In this document: positions 1 to 7,052 of the stretch, piece by piece
How the letters are laid out: each line of letters begins with the position of its first letter
How positions within the stretch are numbered: position 1 is the stretch's first letter
NCBI GenBank assembly: GCA_002346305.1
Contig: DDZI01000023.1
Location: 1 to 15,679 of the forward strand
From: Actinobacteria bacterium UBA3012
Lineage (GTDB): Bacteria; Actinomycetota; Actinomycetes; Nanopelagicales; Nanopelagicaceae
Direction of reading: 5' to 3'
Length of the DNA: 15,679 nucleotides
Made by a program: the position numbers and the translations under genes
The notes under the pieces: generated by a model
What the model was told of the DNA's origin: nothing
Databases searched by the model: none
The model's input: the letters and a program-made list of their open reading frames with translations, nothing else

Positions 1-290
1 TCTCGGCCAACGCCATCGAAGTCTCTCCAAATAATATTCTCAGTATCTACCCCACCTTGCAGAATTAAATCTTCGATTAGTCGACCCACTTCATTATCAG
101 CAAGAGCTGTGAGAATTGCTGTTTTCATACCAAAGCATTTACGCAAACCTCGAGCAACGTTGTATTCTCCGCCGCCCTCCCACAAATCAAATCGACGTGC
201 ATTTCGAACTCGACCACTTCCAGGATCGAGGCGAAGCATCACCTCGCCTAACGAGAGTAAATCAAATGCCGCATCTTTTTTGATTTTCAT
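1..290 (-). CDS. kdgK: 2-keto-3-deoxygluconate-type sugar kinase, PfkB family (partial, N-terminal part)
   Basis: Only the first ~96 codons are inside the window; the gene runs off the left edge. It starts with ATG at 290-288, behind an AGGAG at 300-296 that lies against the stop codon of the aldolase gene, so the two are translated in tandem with an 8-base gap. The N-terminus reads SLGEVMLRLDPG, followed by the PfkB/ribokinase substrate-binding signature WEGGGEYNVARGL and then LTALADNEVGRLIEDL, a pattern typical of 2-keto-3-deoxygluconate kinases. The family phosphorylates 2-keto-3-deoxy sugar acids with ATP. Next to a KDPG-type aldolase this gives the last two steps of a semi-phosphorylative Entner-Doudoroff-type route. 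The C-terminal catalytic Asp region (GxGD) is outside the window. The exact sugar acid cannot be told; other PfkB sugar kinases remain possible. Confidence 0.82.
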   Translation of the reverse strand, partial: MKIKKDAAFDLLSLGEVMLRLDPGSGRVRNARRFDLWEGGGEYNVARGLRKCFGMKTAILTALADNEVGRLIEDLILQGGVDTENIIWRDFDGVGR

Positions 291-298
291 TATGGCTC

Positions 299-907
299 CT
301 AATTCAGCTTTGAGGCTAGTACTGCAAGGCGTGCAATTTCGGTTAAATTCTTCTCTGCCATTGCAGATTTTGGAAACATCCAACTTCCACCAACAGCAAG
401 AACACACTTCTCTGCAAGATATTGAGCAGCATTCTCCTGGTTAATTCCTCCAGTTGGAATAAAGCGAGTAGTTGGAAATGGAGCAGAAATGGCTTTAAGA
501 GCCGTAATCCCTCCTAGGGTCTCAGCAGGAAACCACTTGAGCTCATCCAGCGACTCTCCAAGACCTGCAAGGACTTCGGATGCAGTGGCTACTCCTGGCA
601 GATAAGGAATTCTTAATTCTCTTGCCTTTGCCACCAAATCACTTCTAAAGCCTGCTGAAACTGCAAACTCAATGCCTAGATTGCTACCACGGTCCAGATC
701 TGAGTCTCTTGATACCGAGCCCATTCCAACGCAAAGCCCCTTAATCTGCTTCATCATCTCTATAGCTTGCCAACTAGCAGGAGTGCGGAGAGTCACTTCA
801 ACAATATCGATTCCAGAGTCCATCAAACAATTACCCAAATCCTTAGCCCAAGCCGCATCTTCAATGACAAGAACTGGGATTACGCGATTTTTTCCTAACG
901 CCTCCAT
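299..907 (-). CDS. eda: KDPG/KHG-type aldolase (2-keto-3-deoxy-6-phosphogluconate aldolase)
   Basis: This 202-residue class I aldolase has the usual length for the Eda family. It would cleave a 2-keto-3-deoxy-phospho sugar acid to pyruvate and a triose phosphate in the cytoplasm. The Schiff-base lysine is K124 in LKWFPAE. The conserved Glu and Arg of the active site are E37 and R41 in EVTLRTP, and the phosphate-end motif PTGGI is at 151-155. Two family motifs deviate: GAGTV reads GMGSV (61-65), and VSPG reads VSAG (83-86), losing the usual proline. The ATG at 907 lies 7 bases after the SDR stop codon with no clear Shine-Dalgarno, so translation probably couples to the upstream gene. The kinase gene follows immediately. 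Substrate could be KDPG or its galactonate epimer. Confidence 0.9.
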   Translation of the reverse strand: MEALGKNRVIPVLVIEDAAWAKDLGNCLMDSGIDIVEVTLRTPASWQAIEMMKQIKGLCVGMGSVSRDSDLDRGSNLGIEFAVSAGFRSDLVAKARELRIPYLPGVATASEVLAGLGESLDELKWFPAETLGGITALKAISAPFPTTRFIPTGGINQENAAQYLAEKCVLAVGGSWMFPKSAMAEKNLTEIARLAVLASKLN

Positions 908-914
908 TGATATG

Positions 915-1634
915 TCAATTCTTGATCATGTAGCCGCCATCGACGATGACTACTGAGCCTGTCATGAAAGATGACTCTGGGGATGACATCCAATAAATAC
1001 TCTTAGCAATTTCTTCTGCTGTACCCACTCTCATTAAAGCATGCATGGATTCAACATCTTTGCGATACTTCACTGGATCAGCGGATTTCTCAAGCCCTTC
1101 AACAGTAAATGGAGTTTCAATCCATCCTGGCGCAATTGCATTGACTCTAATCTTAGGTGCAAGCTCTAAGGCCAATGATTTAGTAAGAGAGTCGACAGCA
1201 CCCTTAGTTGTGCAATATGCGGCATATCCCACAGAGCCAATATAACCCGAGATTGAGCTCATATTTACGATGCTTGGTTTATCACTCTTTTCAAGAAGAT
1301 TCTTTAGGTGCTTAATCGAAACCACCATACCCAAGACATTTACCTCAAACATGTTTCGCCACTGATCTAAATCAGCGCTTTCAATTATCGACAGATAGTT
1401 TCGACCTGCAATGTTTATTAGTGTGTCTAACTTTCCATACTCTGATTCAATAAAATCGCGCACTTTCATCCAAAGCTTCTCGTCGCAAATATCACCTTGA
1501 AAGAAATGATTACAATTTCCACCACTTGGTCTTTGATCCACTCCAATAACTTCAAAGCCTTTTAATTGAAATTCTCGCGCAGTAGCAAGCCCCATGCCAC
1601 CTGCGGCGCCAGTTACCACTGCAATTGCCTTCAT
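915..1634 (-). CDS. NAD-type short-chain dehydrogenase/reductase, probable sugar dehydrogenase
   Basis: A classical 239-residue SDR. Visible motifs are the Rossmann glycine motif TGAAGGMG (8-15), an acidic D33 after beta-2 (GVDQR) that suggests NAD rather than NADP, NIAG (74-77), N99 in the EVNV segment, Ser126/127 in NMSSIS, and the catalytic Y140-x3-K144 pair (YCTTK). IAPGWIETPF follows, and the protein ends with the common tail GSVVIVDGG. It overlaps the glycosidase stop by 4 bases (ATGA at 1634-1631), so translation is coupled. Sitting between a glycosidase and a KDPG-type aldolase, it most likely oxidises a freed sugar to its lactone or aldonate. Alternatives are a 2-keto-3-deoxy-acid dehydrogenase or a keto-sugar reductase; sequence alone does not decide. 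Confidence 0.85.
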   Translation of the reverse strand: MKAIAVVTGAAGGMGLATAREFQLKGFEVIGVDQRPSGGNCNHFFQGDICDEKLWMKVRDFIESEYGKLDTLINIAGRNYLSIIESADLDQWRNMFEVNVLGMVVSIKHLKNLLEKSDKPSIVNMSSISGYIGSVGYAAYCTTKGAVDSLTKSLALELAPKIRVNAIAPGWIETPFTVEGLEKSADPVKYRKDVESMHALMRVGTAEEIAKSIYWMSSPESSFMTGSVVIVDGGYMIKN

Positions 1635-3862
1635 TGGCTCTCTTTGCTGTCGATGCGAACGGCTGAGTAAGGACGCAAGACTATGGCCTCAGACTCCAAA
1701 AATGAATCACCTACTAAGTTTTCTGATTCATAGGGAATAAACCACTTTTCAAAAGGAGTTCTTACTTCATTTTCACTTGGATTTACCAGAATAGTTTTAG
1801 CCTCGCCCTTATTCCGATAACTTATACCGAAAATTTCGTCCGGAGTTTGACTTGAATCCCACCACTTAACTTCGCCAAATTTATAGGAGTCACTCGACTT
1901 AAGAAGCGCTAATTTAGGAAGGAGACTTTCTATTCCCTCTTCTCCCCCAACAAACATCATGAAAGGGCCTGGAAGGGAGCCAAAGATGCAGGTAAGAAGT
2001 TGGGTCATTTGAAGTCCAAACTGTTCACGGCGCCACTTGATTCCCCATGAGGGCCACCAGAAGGTATCGTGCGAATCGATGTGATGTGCCGTCATTGAAC
2101 CTTGAGGCAAGAGTGAATCACGATCTCTCATCCAAACGGCAATTTCCTTGCCACTTCTGATTCCATGGCGTGAGCGGGTCTTGGGCGAGGCAAGGGATGT
2201 AACTAGCCACTGCTCATCGTAATTGTAATTTAAATCCATAGATTTTCTTAAGAGATGCCCCGATGGTTCGGTATACATCAGAGCGTCAGAATTTAAATCT
2301 TTAACCTTTGGGCGTAATTTTTGAAAAAGACCCACACATGCAAGAGCAGAGGCATTAGCTCTCCCCCTTGCCCAGGTCGCCCAATTTGGATAGTCGTTAT
2401 ATGTTGGAGCATCGAATCGAAATCCATCTATCTCAAGTTCGCGAACCAAAAAGAGCATGGCATCCATAAAATACTCTTGCCATGATGCGCTCCTGGCATC
2501 AAACGCCTTGGTGTATACCCCAGTGACGTTTCCATTTCCATCACGATAGAACCACTCGGGATGCTGAGATATCAGAGGAGAAACTGCTGGACTTCCCTCT
2601 CGCCAAGCTTCTTCAAAGTCAATAATGTGCCTTGACCAGGCAATGTAGTAGTTGGAGGGATCTTTTACATCGGTACTAAAACTGTCATAAGTTGTTTCAT
2701 CAACTCGATCCTTATATGGACCACTTCGTACGCCATCTGCCGCACTGGTTATTGATTCTTTATCTAAAACTCCATGAAGCAGAACATCTAAAATAACTCG
2801 AATTCCAATTTTATGGGCCTGTTGGACTAATCGTTTAATCTCAGCCTTTTCTCCGTAGGAAGTATCAATATCCCAATAGTCGTGCACGTTATAGCTTGGG
2901 TAAGGCTGACGTGGCATAAGTTGTATACAGGTAAATCCCATCTTCTTGATTCGAGGCAAATCTGAAATCAAGTCGGTGGCAGTTGGATAAGGCCCATACT
3001 TGTTGACTTTAGCAAAAATCGAATAACCTAATTGAGCTTCGAATATCATCGAATGCTTAATCCACTCTGGTGGCCTTGCTGGAGAAGTTACCCCTCGCTC
3101 TCCAAGCCAGTATTGAAACACTGGAGGAAATTTCTCCCAAATAGGAACGTCGAGATCTATAGACATTAAAGAAATTGGGATGCTGCTCGCAACCTTTAGG
3201 TCACTGCAGAACTCTGTTTTGATCTTCAGATTAATTTGACTACTAGAGATTCCCTGAACTTCAACTTCGGGAATTTCGACATCGCCATCAACCCAAAGAG
3301 CGAGGTTTTCACTCTGATCTGCTGAGCTTAGGTGGATTAAACCTGATGAGCCGCGCAGCCCCCCCATAGGCGAGATTCCTGTAGAGGAAGCTAATTCGCT
3401 TAATGGCAAATTTCCTCTCATTCCATTTCCAGCAATATTGCTCAGCCATTGGCTTTCAGGTAATTCAAATTTAAAGTCTGCTACTAGATTACGCACAATC
3501 AAATCTTGATTGCCAATGAAAATTACCTTAGTTGAAAGCGCTGGTCCATTACGATTCATTGAATAAACTACTTGAGCATTTGCTGGGCCAATCAAAATTG
3601 GAATAATCCAGCTGACTCCCTGCAAATCTTGAGACGTGAATGGCTCTCCGACGCGCTTTATTGAGCTAGACCATTGGGTGTCAAAATACTCCAGACCACC
3701 AACCGGATTACGCCGCTCTCCGCCTCCGGTTTCAATCATTAACGTTGTCGCTACCTTGATGAAGAAATTTTTTCCACTCTTGGTCAGGCGAAATTCGCTT
3801 GGAAGACCCGAACTTTCATCGAATTCTAGGCCGTGATTGGACTCTTCATGGTTGAGTCTCAT
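1631..3862 (-). CDS. GH13-like (alpha-amylase family) cytoplasmic glycosidase with unusual N-terminal domain
   Basis: A 743-residue protein. Residues about 1-265 form a beta-rich N-terminal region I do not recognise. Residues about 270-660 look like a GH13 barrel and ~665-743 like a C-terminal beta domain. GH13 catalytic residues are visible: nucleophile D484 in GFRFDAP, acid/base E532 in YTEPSG, and stabiliser D599 in IDSHD. NVHDYWDID (325-333) fits the early barrel. Region I is atypical: D359-V-L-L-H-G where most members have D-x-x-x-N-H. There is no signal peptide, so it should act on an imported substrate in the cytoplasm. The ATG at 3862 has TAGGA 8 bases upstream, overlapping the permease stop. 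It is the fourth gene of the transporter operon. The bond and sugar cleaved are unknown; an isomerase or transglycosylase role is also possible in GH13. Confidence 0.82.
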   Translation of the reverse strand: MRLNHEESNHGLEFDESSGLPSEFRLTKSGKNFFIKVATTLMIETGGGERRNPVGGLEYFDTQWSSSIKRVGEPFTSQDLQGVSWIIPILIGPANAQVVYSMNRNGPALSTKVIFIGNQDLIVRNLVADFKFELPESQWLSNIAGNGMRGNLPLSELASSTGISPMGGLRGSSGLIHLSSADQSENLALWVDGDVEIPEVEVQGISSSQINLKIKTEFCSDLKVASSIPISLMSIDLDVPIWEKFPPVFQYWLGERGVTSPARPPEWIKHSMIFEAQLGYSIFAKVNKYGPYPTATDLISDLPRIKKMGFTCIQLMPRQPYPSYNVHDYWDIDTSYGEKAEIKRLVQQAHKIGIRVILDVLLHGVLDKESITSAADGVRSGPYKDRVDETTYDSFSTDVKDPSNYYIAWSRHIIDFEEAWREGSPAVSPLISQHPEWFYRDGNGNVTGVYTKAFDARSASWQEYFMDAMLFLVRELEIDGFRFDAPTYNDYPNWATWARGRANASALACVGLFQKLRPKVKDLNSDALMYTEPSGHLLRKSMDLNYNYDEQWLVTSLASPKTRSRHGIRSGKEIAVWMRDRDSLLPQGSMTAHHIDSHDTFWWPSWGIKWRREQFGLQMTQLLTCIFGSLPGPFMMFVGGEEGIESLLPKLALLKSSDSYKFGEVKWWDSSQTPDEIFGISYRNKGEAKTILVNPSENEVRTPFEKWFIPYESENLVGDSFLESEAIVLRPYSAVRIDSKESQ

Positions 3863-3871
3863 AGAGATTTC

Positions 3872-4858
3872 CTAACGAGACAAACGGCCAGATAAAGCGC
3901 GATGCCCGAGCAGGGACAGAATTATCACTAATCCAAAGCCCAATCCCGTGTAGTATCCATCGAGCCCCACGGCTACAACTCCGGTGTTGATAAACACAAC
4001 GGTGGTGGCACCAATTACTAATCCAGCAATTGTTCCCTTGCCACCTGTTACTGGAGTTCCTCCTACGAAGACTGCAGCTAAAACAGGTAGTAGATAACCC
4101 TCTCCCATCGTTGAGTAATAGGTAGAGTTCATGAGAATTGAGATTGTGGAAGTAATCGAACAACAGACACCCACCAAAACAAAGCAGAGCACTTTGACTC
4201 TTGAGATATTTACACCCATCGCCCTACCAGCCTCCGGGTTGTCACCTGCTATGTGAACATGAATACCAAAGCGATGGCGATTGAAAATAATGCCCAGTAT
4301 TAGAGCTATTCCTAACCCCCAGATTAATTGAGCAGGTATCGGACCCCAAGATCCCACAACTGCTGCTCGGATCGGAGAATCGTCAAATTTCGGAAACTGA
4401 CGCAGTTGTCCTTTATTTAGCACTTGAGTAATACCTGCGAACATGAAATTTACGCCTAGCGTCGTAATGAGAGAAGAAAATCCCAACTTTGTAACCAGGA
4501 ATCCAACAAATAGCCCACATGCAACTCCAGTGGTGACGCTTGCTAAAAACGCCAACCAAAAATTGTAATCAGTGGCAGTCAGAGTCAAAGAAAAAATCAA
4601 CCCAGTCAGCGCCAACGTTGAGGGAAAAGAAAGATCAATTTCGCCAGATACAGTGACAAATACCAGCGAAAGACCCATGATGATGAAAAGAGGAAGAGAG
4701 AGAAAAACGGCGGTAAACATCCCGACTTGCAAGAAGACATCTGGGGCAAAATAGATAAAGACAGCCATCATCATGAAGTAAAAACCAGATGCTCCAAGAA
4801 CAGGCTTGAAACGATCAGGGATTACTATTTTCTTTACTGTTACGTTATCAATTGCCAT
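3872..4858 (-). CDS. Sugar ABC transporter permease (BPD_transp_2 / RbsC-like)
   Basis: This 328-residue inner-membrane protein has many hydrophobic helices: about 22-40, 46-70, 82-96, 102-122, 128-147, 176-192, 222-242, 256-268, 276-298 and 303-318. It belongs to the ribose/xylose/fructose-type permease family. The cytoplasmic coupling loop is recognisable as GDNPEAGRAMGVN (205-217). The transmembrane domain is expected to form a homodimer bound by the ATPase encoded just upstream. Its ATG overlaps the ATPase stop by one base (TGATG), indicating translational coupling. The glycosidase gene starts 9 bases after its stop. The transported sugar cannot be read from the sequence; by context it is the glycoside or sugar used by the downstream enzymes. 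Confidence 0.92.
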   Translation of the reverse strand: MAIDNVTVKKIVIPDRFKPVLGASGFYFMMMAVFIYFAPDVFLQVGMFTAVFLSLPLFIIMGLSLVFVTVSGEIDLSFPSTLALTGLIFSLTLTATDYNFWLAFLASVTTGVACGLFVGFLVTKLGFSSLITTLGVNFMFAGITQVLNKGQLRQFPKFDDSPIRAAVVGSWGPIPAQLIWGLGIALILGIIFNRHRFGIHVHIAGDNPEAGRAMGVNISRVKVLCFVLVGVCCSITSTISILMNSTYYSTMGEGYLLPVLAAVFVGGTPVTGGKGTIAGLVIGATTVVFINTGVVAVGLDGYYTGLGFGLVIILSLLGHRALSGRLSR

Positions 4859-5616
4859 CAGACACTTCCTTTCTTAGCAACATCTCGTAGCATACTTATA
4901 AACTCATCAGCGGTCGTATTCCCCTTAGGTCCATCAAAGACCAATCGGCCACGGTCAAGAATTACAAATCTATCGGCGACAGCATGAGCATCCCAAGGAT
5001 TATGGCTGATAAAAATCACCGATCTCCCTTGAGCTTTCAAATTAAGAATAAATTCCATAACTTCGGCCTGCTCAGATAGCGCCATCGCCGTTGTTGGTTC
5101 ATCCAACATAACCAGGCTGCTGTCAAAAAGAATTGCGCGCGAAATAGCAACGCCTTGGCGCTCTCCTCCGGAAAGTTTTAACACAGGAGAGTGAGGAGTC
5201 CACACCTTTGAGGTATACCCAATCTTTCGCATTAGAGCTTCGGTTTCCTTGATTTGCTCTTTTCTCTTTACAAATCCAAAACGATTCACCAGCTCCCGAC
5301 CCATAAAGACATTTGCATAAATACTCTGCTGCTCGGAAAGTGCTCTATTTTGATGCACTGTCTCGATGCCCAATTTTCTTGCCTTGGCAGCGTTCCAATT
5401 TTTTTGTTCTTGACCACGCAAAATAATCTTTGCGCCATCATCTGCACTCTCAGTTCCTGAGATGATCTTTGTTAAGGTCGTTTTTCCGGCTCCGTTATCG
5501 CCGACAAGTGAAACTATCTCTCCCTCATAGAGCTTTAAATTTATATTTGATAAAGCCTGAACTCGGCCAAAAGTTTTCTCTACACCAATCAATTCAATTA
5601 GGGGACTCTTATCCAT
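4858..5616 (-). CDS. Sugar ABC transporter ATP-binding protein (single-domain, FrcA-like)
   Basis: A 252-residue ABC ATPase with one nucleotide-binding domain, unlike RbsA/XylG, which carry two fused copies. Motifs in order: Walker A GDNGAGKTT (39-47), Q-loop Q89, signature LSGGERQG (148-155), Walker B VMLDEP (169-174) and switch H205 in ISHN. As a single-domain subunit it should act as a homodimer powering the adjacent permease. ATG at 5616 is preceded by GGAGG with a 5-base spacer (5622-5626), the best ribosome site of the leftward operon after that of the binding-protein gene. It is separated from that gene by 122 bases holding two hairpins, and overlaps the permease by one base. Confidence 0.94.
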   Translation of the reverse strand: MDKSPLIELIGVEKTFGRVQALSNINLKLYEGEIVSLVGDNGAGKTTLTKIISGTESADDGAKIILRGQEQKNWNAAKARKLGIETVHQNRALSEQQSIYANVFMGRELVNRFGFVKRKEQIKETEALMRKIGYTSKVWTPHSPVLKLSGGERQGVAISRAILFDSSLVMLDEPTTAMALSEQAEVMEFILNLKAQGRSVIFISHNPWDAHAVADRFVILDRGRLVFDGPKGNTTADEFISMLRDVAKKGSV

Positions 5617-5738
5617 TTAAACCTCCATAAGCAATCAGGCCGATACAAAATCTAGCAAGACAGGCCATGGCGGCATCAAATCAGATTTGATGCCGCCATC
5701 CCTCGTATTACATATAGGTCTCTCTCGAGACCTCTTTT
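5617..5738 (-). other. Intercistronic gap with two hairpins between binding-protein and ATPase genes
   Basis: This gap inside the leftward operon carries two separate inverted repeats, listed individually. A long stem-loop placed directly behind a binding-protein gene is a known way, in other sugar transport operons, to give more binding protein than membrane subunits by stabilising or partly terminating the mRNA. That role is inferred here. No open reading frame of note is present apart from the ribosome site for the ATPase gene. Confidence 0.6.
5667..5699. repeat. Perfect 16-bp inverted repeat (intercistronic stem-loop)
   Basis: ATGGCGGCATCAAATC (5667-5682) is mirrored by its exact reverse complement at 5684-5699 with one central base. 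As RNA this folds to a 15-bp stem with a 3-base loop. On the minus strand no U-tract follows, so it is not a classic intrinsic terminator for the leftward message. An mRNA-stabilising or processing hairpin is more likely. Confidence 0.85.
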
Positions 5739-5740
5739 TT
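5716..5740 (+). terminator. Hairpin with T-tract, oriented for plus-strand transcription
   Basis: AGGTCTC (5716-5722), loop TCTC, GAGACCT (5727-5733), then C and a run of six T (5735-5740). The T-tract lies on the plus strand, so as an intrinsic terminator it would stop rightward (antisense) transcription. For the leftward message it is a 7-bp hairpin preceded by six A, directly against the TAA of the binding-protein gene. No plus-strand gene lies upstream of it. Confidence 0.5.
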
Positions 5741-6743
5741 AGCGGAAGCCCTTTGGAAGTGCTGCCACTATTTTGTAATTATCAACCGTGACGAATCCAG
5801 CAGACGTGTCGACGCTTGAAGGAGCTAGGCCATATACCTTCTGTAGGCAGAGAGAAATGATTGGCAAATATCCCTGCTTGAAAGGCTCTTGGTCAGCAGT
5901 TAACTGAACGTGTCCGCTTGCAAAAGCGGCAAGAACGTCTGCTCCGACATCGAAGCCAGCAACTTTAACTTGACCTGGCTCAAGACCTGCTGCCCTGAAG
6001 TAAGTTGGAGTTGCGCCCAGCAGAGGACCTTCTGAAACGATAAGTTTCAAGTCAGATCCTGCCGCTTTAATTGCTGCAACTAAAGTTGGAGTGAGAAGGT
6101 TTGGATTTCCCGATACGTTCTCGCCGATTGCTTGTAGATTTAGCTCAGTTACCTGAACACCCTTGGCTCTTAGCGCTTTAACAACGCCATCTTCGCGATC
6201 AGAGCGACCCTTAACTCCAAAAGTTCCGACGACAATTGCCTTATCGCCTCTCTTGATACCAAAGTCTTTGACAGCTCTATTAGCAAGAGACTGACCCATC
6301 TTTCCAAGATTTGCGCCTACGAAACCAGCATTTAGTTCTTTAATCGAACGCTTAGCAGGAACATTTGAAAAGTCGACAGCGATACCAGCTTTCTTTGCAT
6401 CTTTAGCAGCAGAAAGAATCGCGGCATCACCTGGGTGACCCATGAAAGAAATTGCATCTGGTTTCTTGACTATTTCCTCTTTGAATTGCTGAACCATTTT
6501 AGGAAAGTTCCAACCAGAGCTAATGATGGTGACATCTGCGCCAGTATCTGCGGCAGCTTGACGTGCACCTTTTTCTAGAATGTCAGAGAAACTGTCTGCA
6601 GTTCCTCCTTTGAAATAACTAATCTTCACGCTGGAGCACCAAGTTCCTGCCGAGCTTTGACTGGACGTTGACACTCCTAGCATGATTGAAGCAACCAAAG
6701 CGCCAGATGATGCAAGCGCTATGGCTCGACGGGATTTCTTCAT
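5739..6743 (-). CDS. Sugar ABC transporter substrate-binding protein (Peripla_BP_4 / RbsB-like)
   Basis: This 334-residue exported binding protein is the first gene of the leftward operon. The N-terminus MKKSRRAIALASSGALVASI is a charged start plus a hydrophobic stretch, and a cleavage site is likely around residues 30-33. I see no lipobox cysteine at the expected place. The mature part begins VKISYFKGGTADSFSDILEKG (38-58), as in ribose-type periplasmic binding proteins, with the two-lobe pattern continuing through DAISFMGHPGDAAIL and VKVAGFDVGADVLAAF. It should capture a small sugar or glycoside and deliver it to the permease. ATG at 6743 has AAGGAG with a 7-base spacer. A promoter and an 11-bp palindrome lie just upstream. 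The ligand is unknown. Confidence 0.93.
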   Translation of the reverse strand: MKKSRRAIALASSGALVASIMLGVSTSSQSSAGTWCSSVKISYFKGGTADSFSDILEKGARQAAADTGADVTIISSGWNFPKMVQQFKEEIVKKPDAISFMGHPGDAAILSAAKDAKKAGIAVDFSNVPAKRSIKELNAGFVGANLGKMGQSLANRAVKDFGIKRGDKAIVVGTFGVKGRSDREDGVVKALRAKGVQVTELNLQAIGENVSGNPNLLTPTLVAAIKAAGSDLKLIVSEGPLLGATPTYFRAAGLEPGQVKVAGFDVGADVLAAFASGHVQLTADQEPFKQGYLPIISLCLQKVYGLAPSSVDTSAGFVTVDNYKIVAALPKGFR

Positions 6744-6765
6744 GCCTGTTCTCCTTAACTTATTT

Positions 6766-6789
6766 ACCTATCTGACTTGTCAGATAGGT
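6766..6789. promoter_or_regulatory. Perfect palindrome, probable operator of the divergent operons
   Basis: ACCTATCTGAC (6766-6776), centre TT, GTCAGATAGGT (6779-6789): eleven paired bases with no mismatch. It lies between the divergently read binding-protein gene and the GntR unit, 23 bases before the former's ATG and just downstream of the best leftward promoter candidate. That is a classic repressor position. The GntR/FadR regulator encoded 264 bases away is the natural candidate ligand. A 5'-UTR hairpin for the leftward mRNA is the alternative. Confidence 0.7.
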
Positions 6790-6803
6790 GTTGGTGGTGA
6801 GAG

Positions 6804-6832
6804 AGTCTGCTCCGCAGGTAGGCCCTTGTCAA
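6804..6832 (-). promoter_or_regulatory. Candidate leftward promoter for the transporter/catabolic operon
   Basis: On the minus strand a perfect -35 hexamer TTGACA (6832-6827) is followed after 17 bases by CAGACT (6809-6804), a weak -10 matching three of six consensus positions. Transcription would begin near 6797, placing the palindrome 6766-6789 in the initially transcribed region. This was found by inspection only. Confidence 0.42.
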
Positions 6833-6853
6833 TGATTTATACGTGAGTATTTT
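6826..6853 (+). promoter_or_regulatory. Candidate rightward promoter for the SDR stub/gntR unit
   Basis: TTGTCA (6826-6831), a 16-base spacer and TATTTT (6848-6853) read to the right. The -35 shares bases with the leftward TTGACA on the other strand, so the two promoters would compete. The start would be near 6860, just before the purine-rich GGAGG ahead of the ATG at 6875. Weak evidence. Confidence 0.35.
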
Positions 6854-6874
6854 CTTAGGGAGGAATTGAGAGCG

Positions 6875-7045
6875 ATGGAACCACTAGAGGGAAAAGTCAT
6901 ACTCCTTACGGGTGTTGCTGGGGGCATTGGAAAACCTGTTACCAATTTGTTATTAAAGCTGGGCGCCCAGGTTATTGGCGTGGATATTTCCAACCAAGAT
7001 TCAGTTACGGGTTTACTTGAGCAGCCTAAGATCCTTAGGAGGTAG
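6875..7045 (+). pseudogene. Truncated SDR N-terminal fragment (56 codons)
   Basis: The ATG at 6875, with GGAGG at 6859-6863, opens a 56-codon frame that begins GKVILLTGVAGGIGK and continues LGAQVIGVDIS. This is the beta-alpha-beta start of a short-chain dehydrogenase, with the TGxxxGIG nucleotide motif and the acidic residue after beta-2. The frame then runs into an unrelated tail and ends at TAG (7043-7045). The rest of the SDR (NAG, Ser, YxxxK) is missing, and the GntR gene follows directly. It is not a copy of either full SDR in the window. The last codons contain the AGGAGG used by the GntR gene. It is probably a deletion remnant kept as a translated leader that couples to gntR; a functional microprotein is possible but unsupported. 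Confidence 0.65.
7037..7042 (+). promoter_or_regulatory. Shine-Dalgarno deciding the gntR start
   Basis: AGGAGG lies 10 bases before the GTG at 7053 and inside the last codons of the SDR stub. It supports GTG 7053 over the in-frame TTG at 6975, which would add 26 residues with no match to the GntR family. Confidence 0.7.
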
Positions 7046-7052
7046 ACAACAG

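Noticed and set aside
5716..5740. Intrinsic terminator ending the binding-protein mRNA
   Set aside because: The T-tract is on the plus strand, so it has the wrong polarity for the leftward message.
6975..7052. TTG 6975 as the start of gntR
   Set aside because: The extra 26 residues overlap the SDR stub and do not resemble GntR sequence, and the AGGAGG at 7037-7042 favours GTG 7053.
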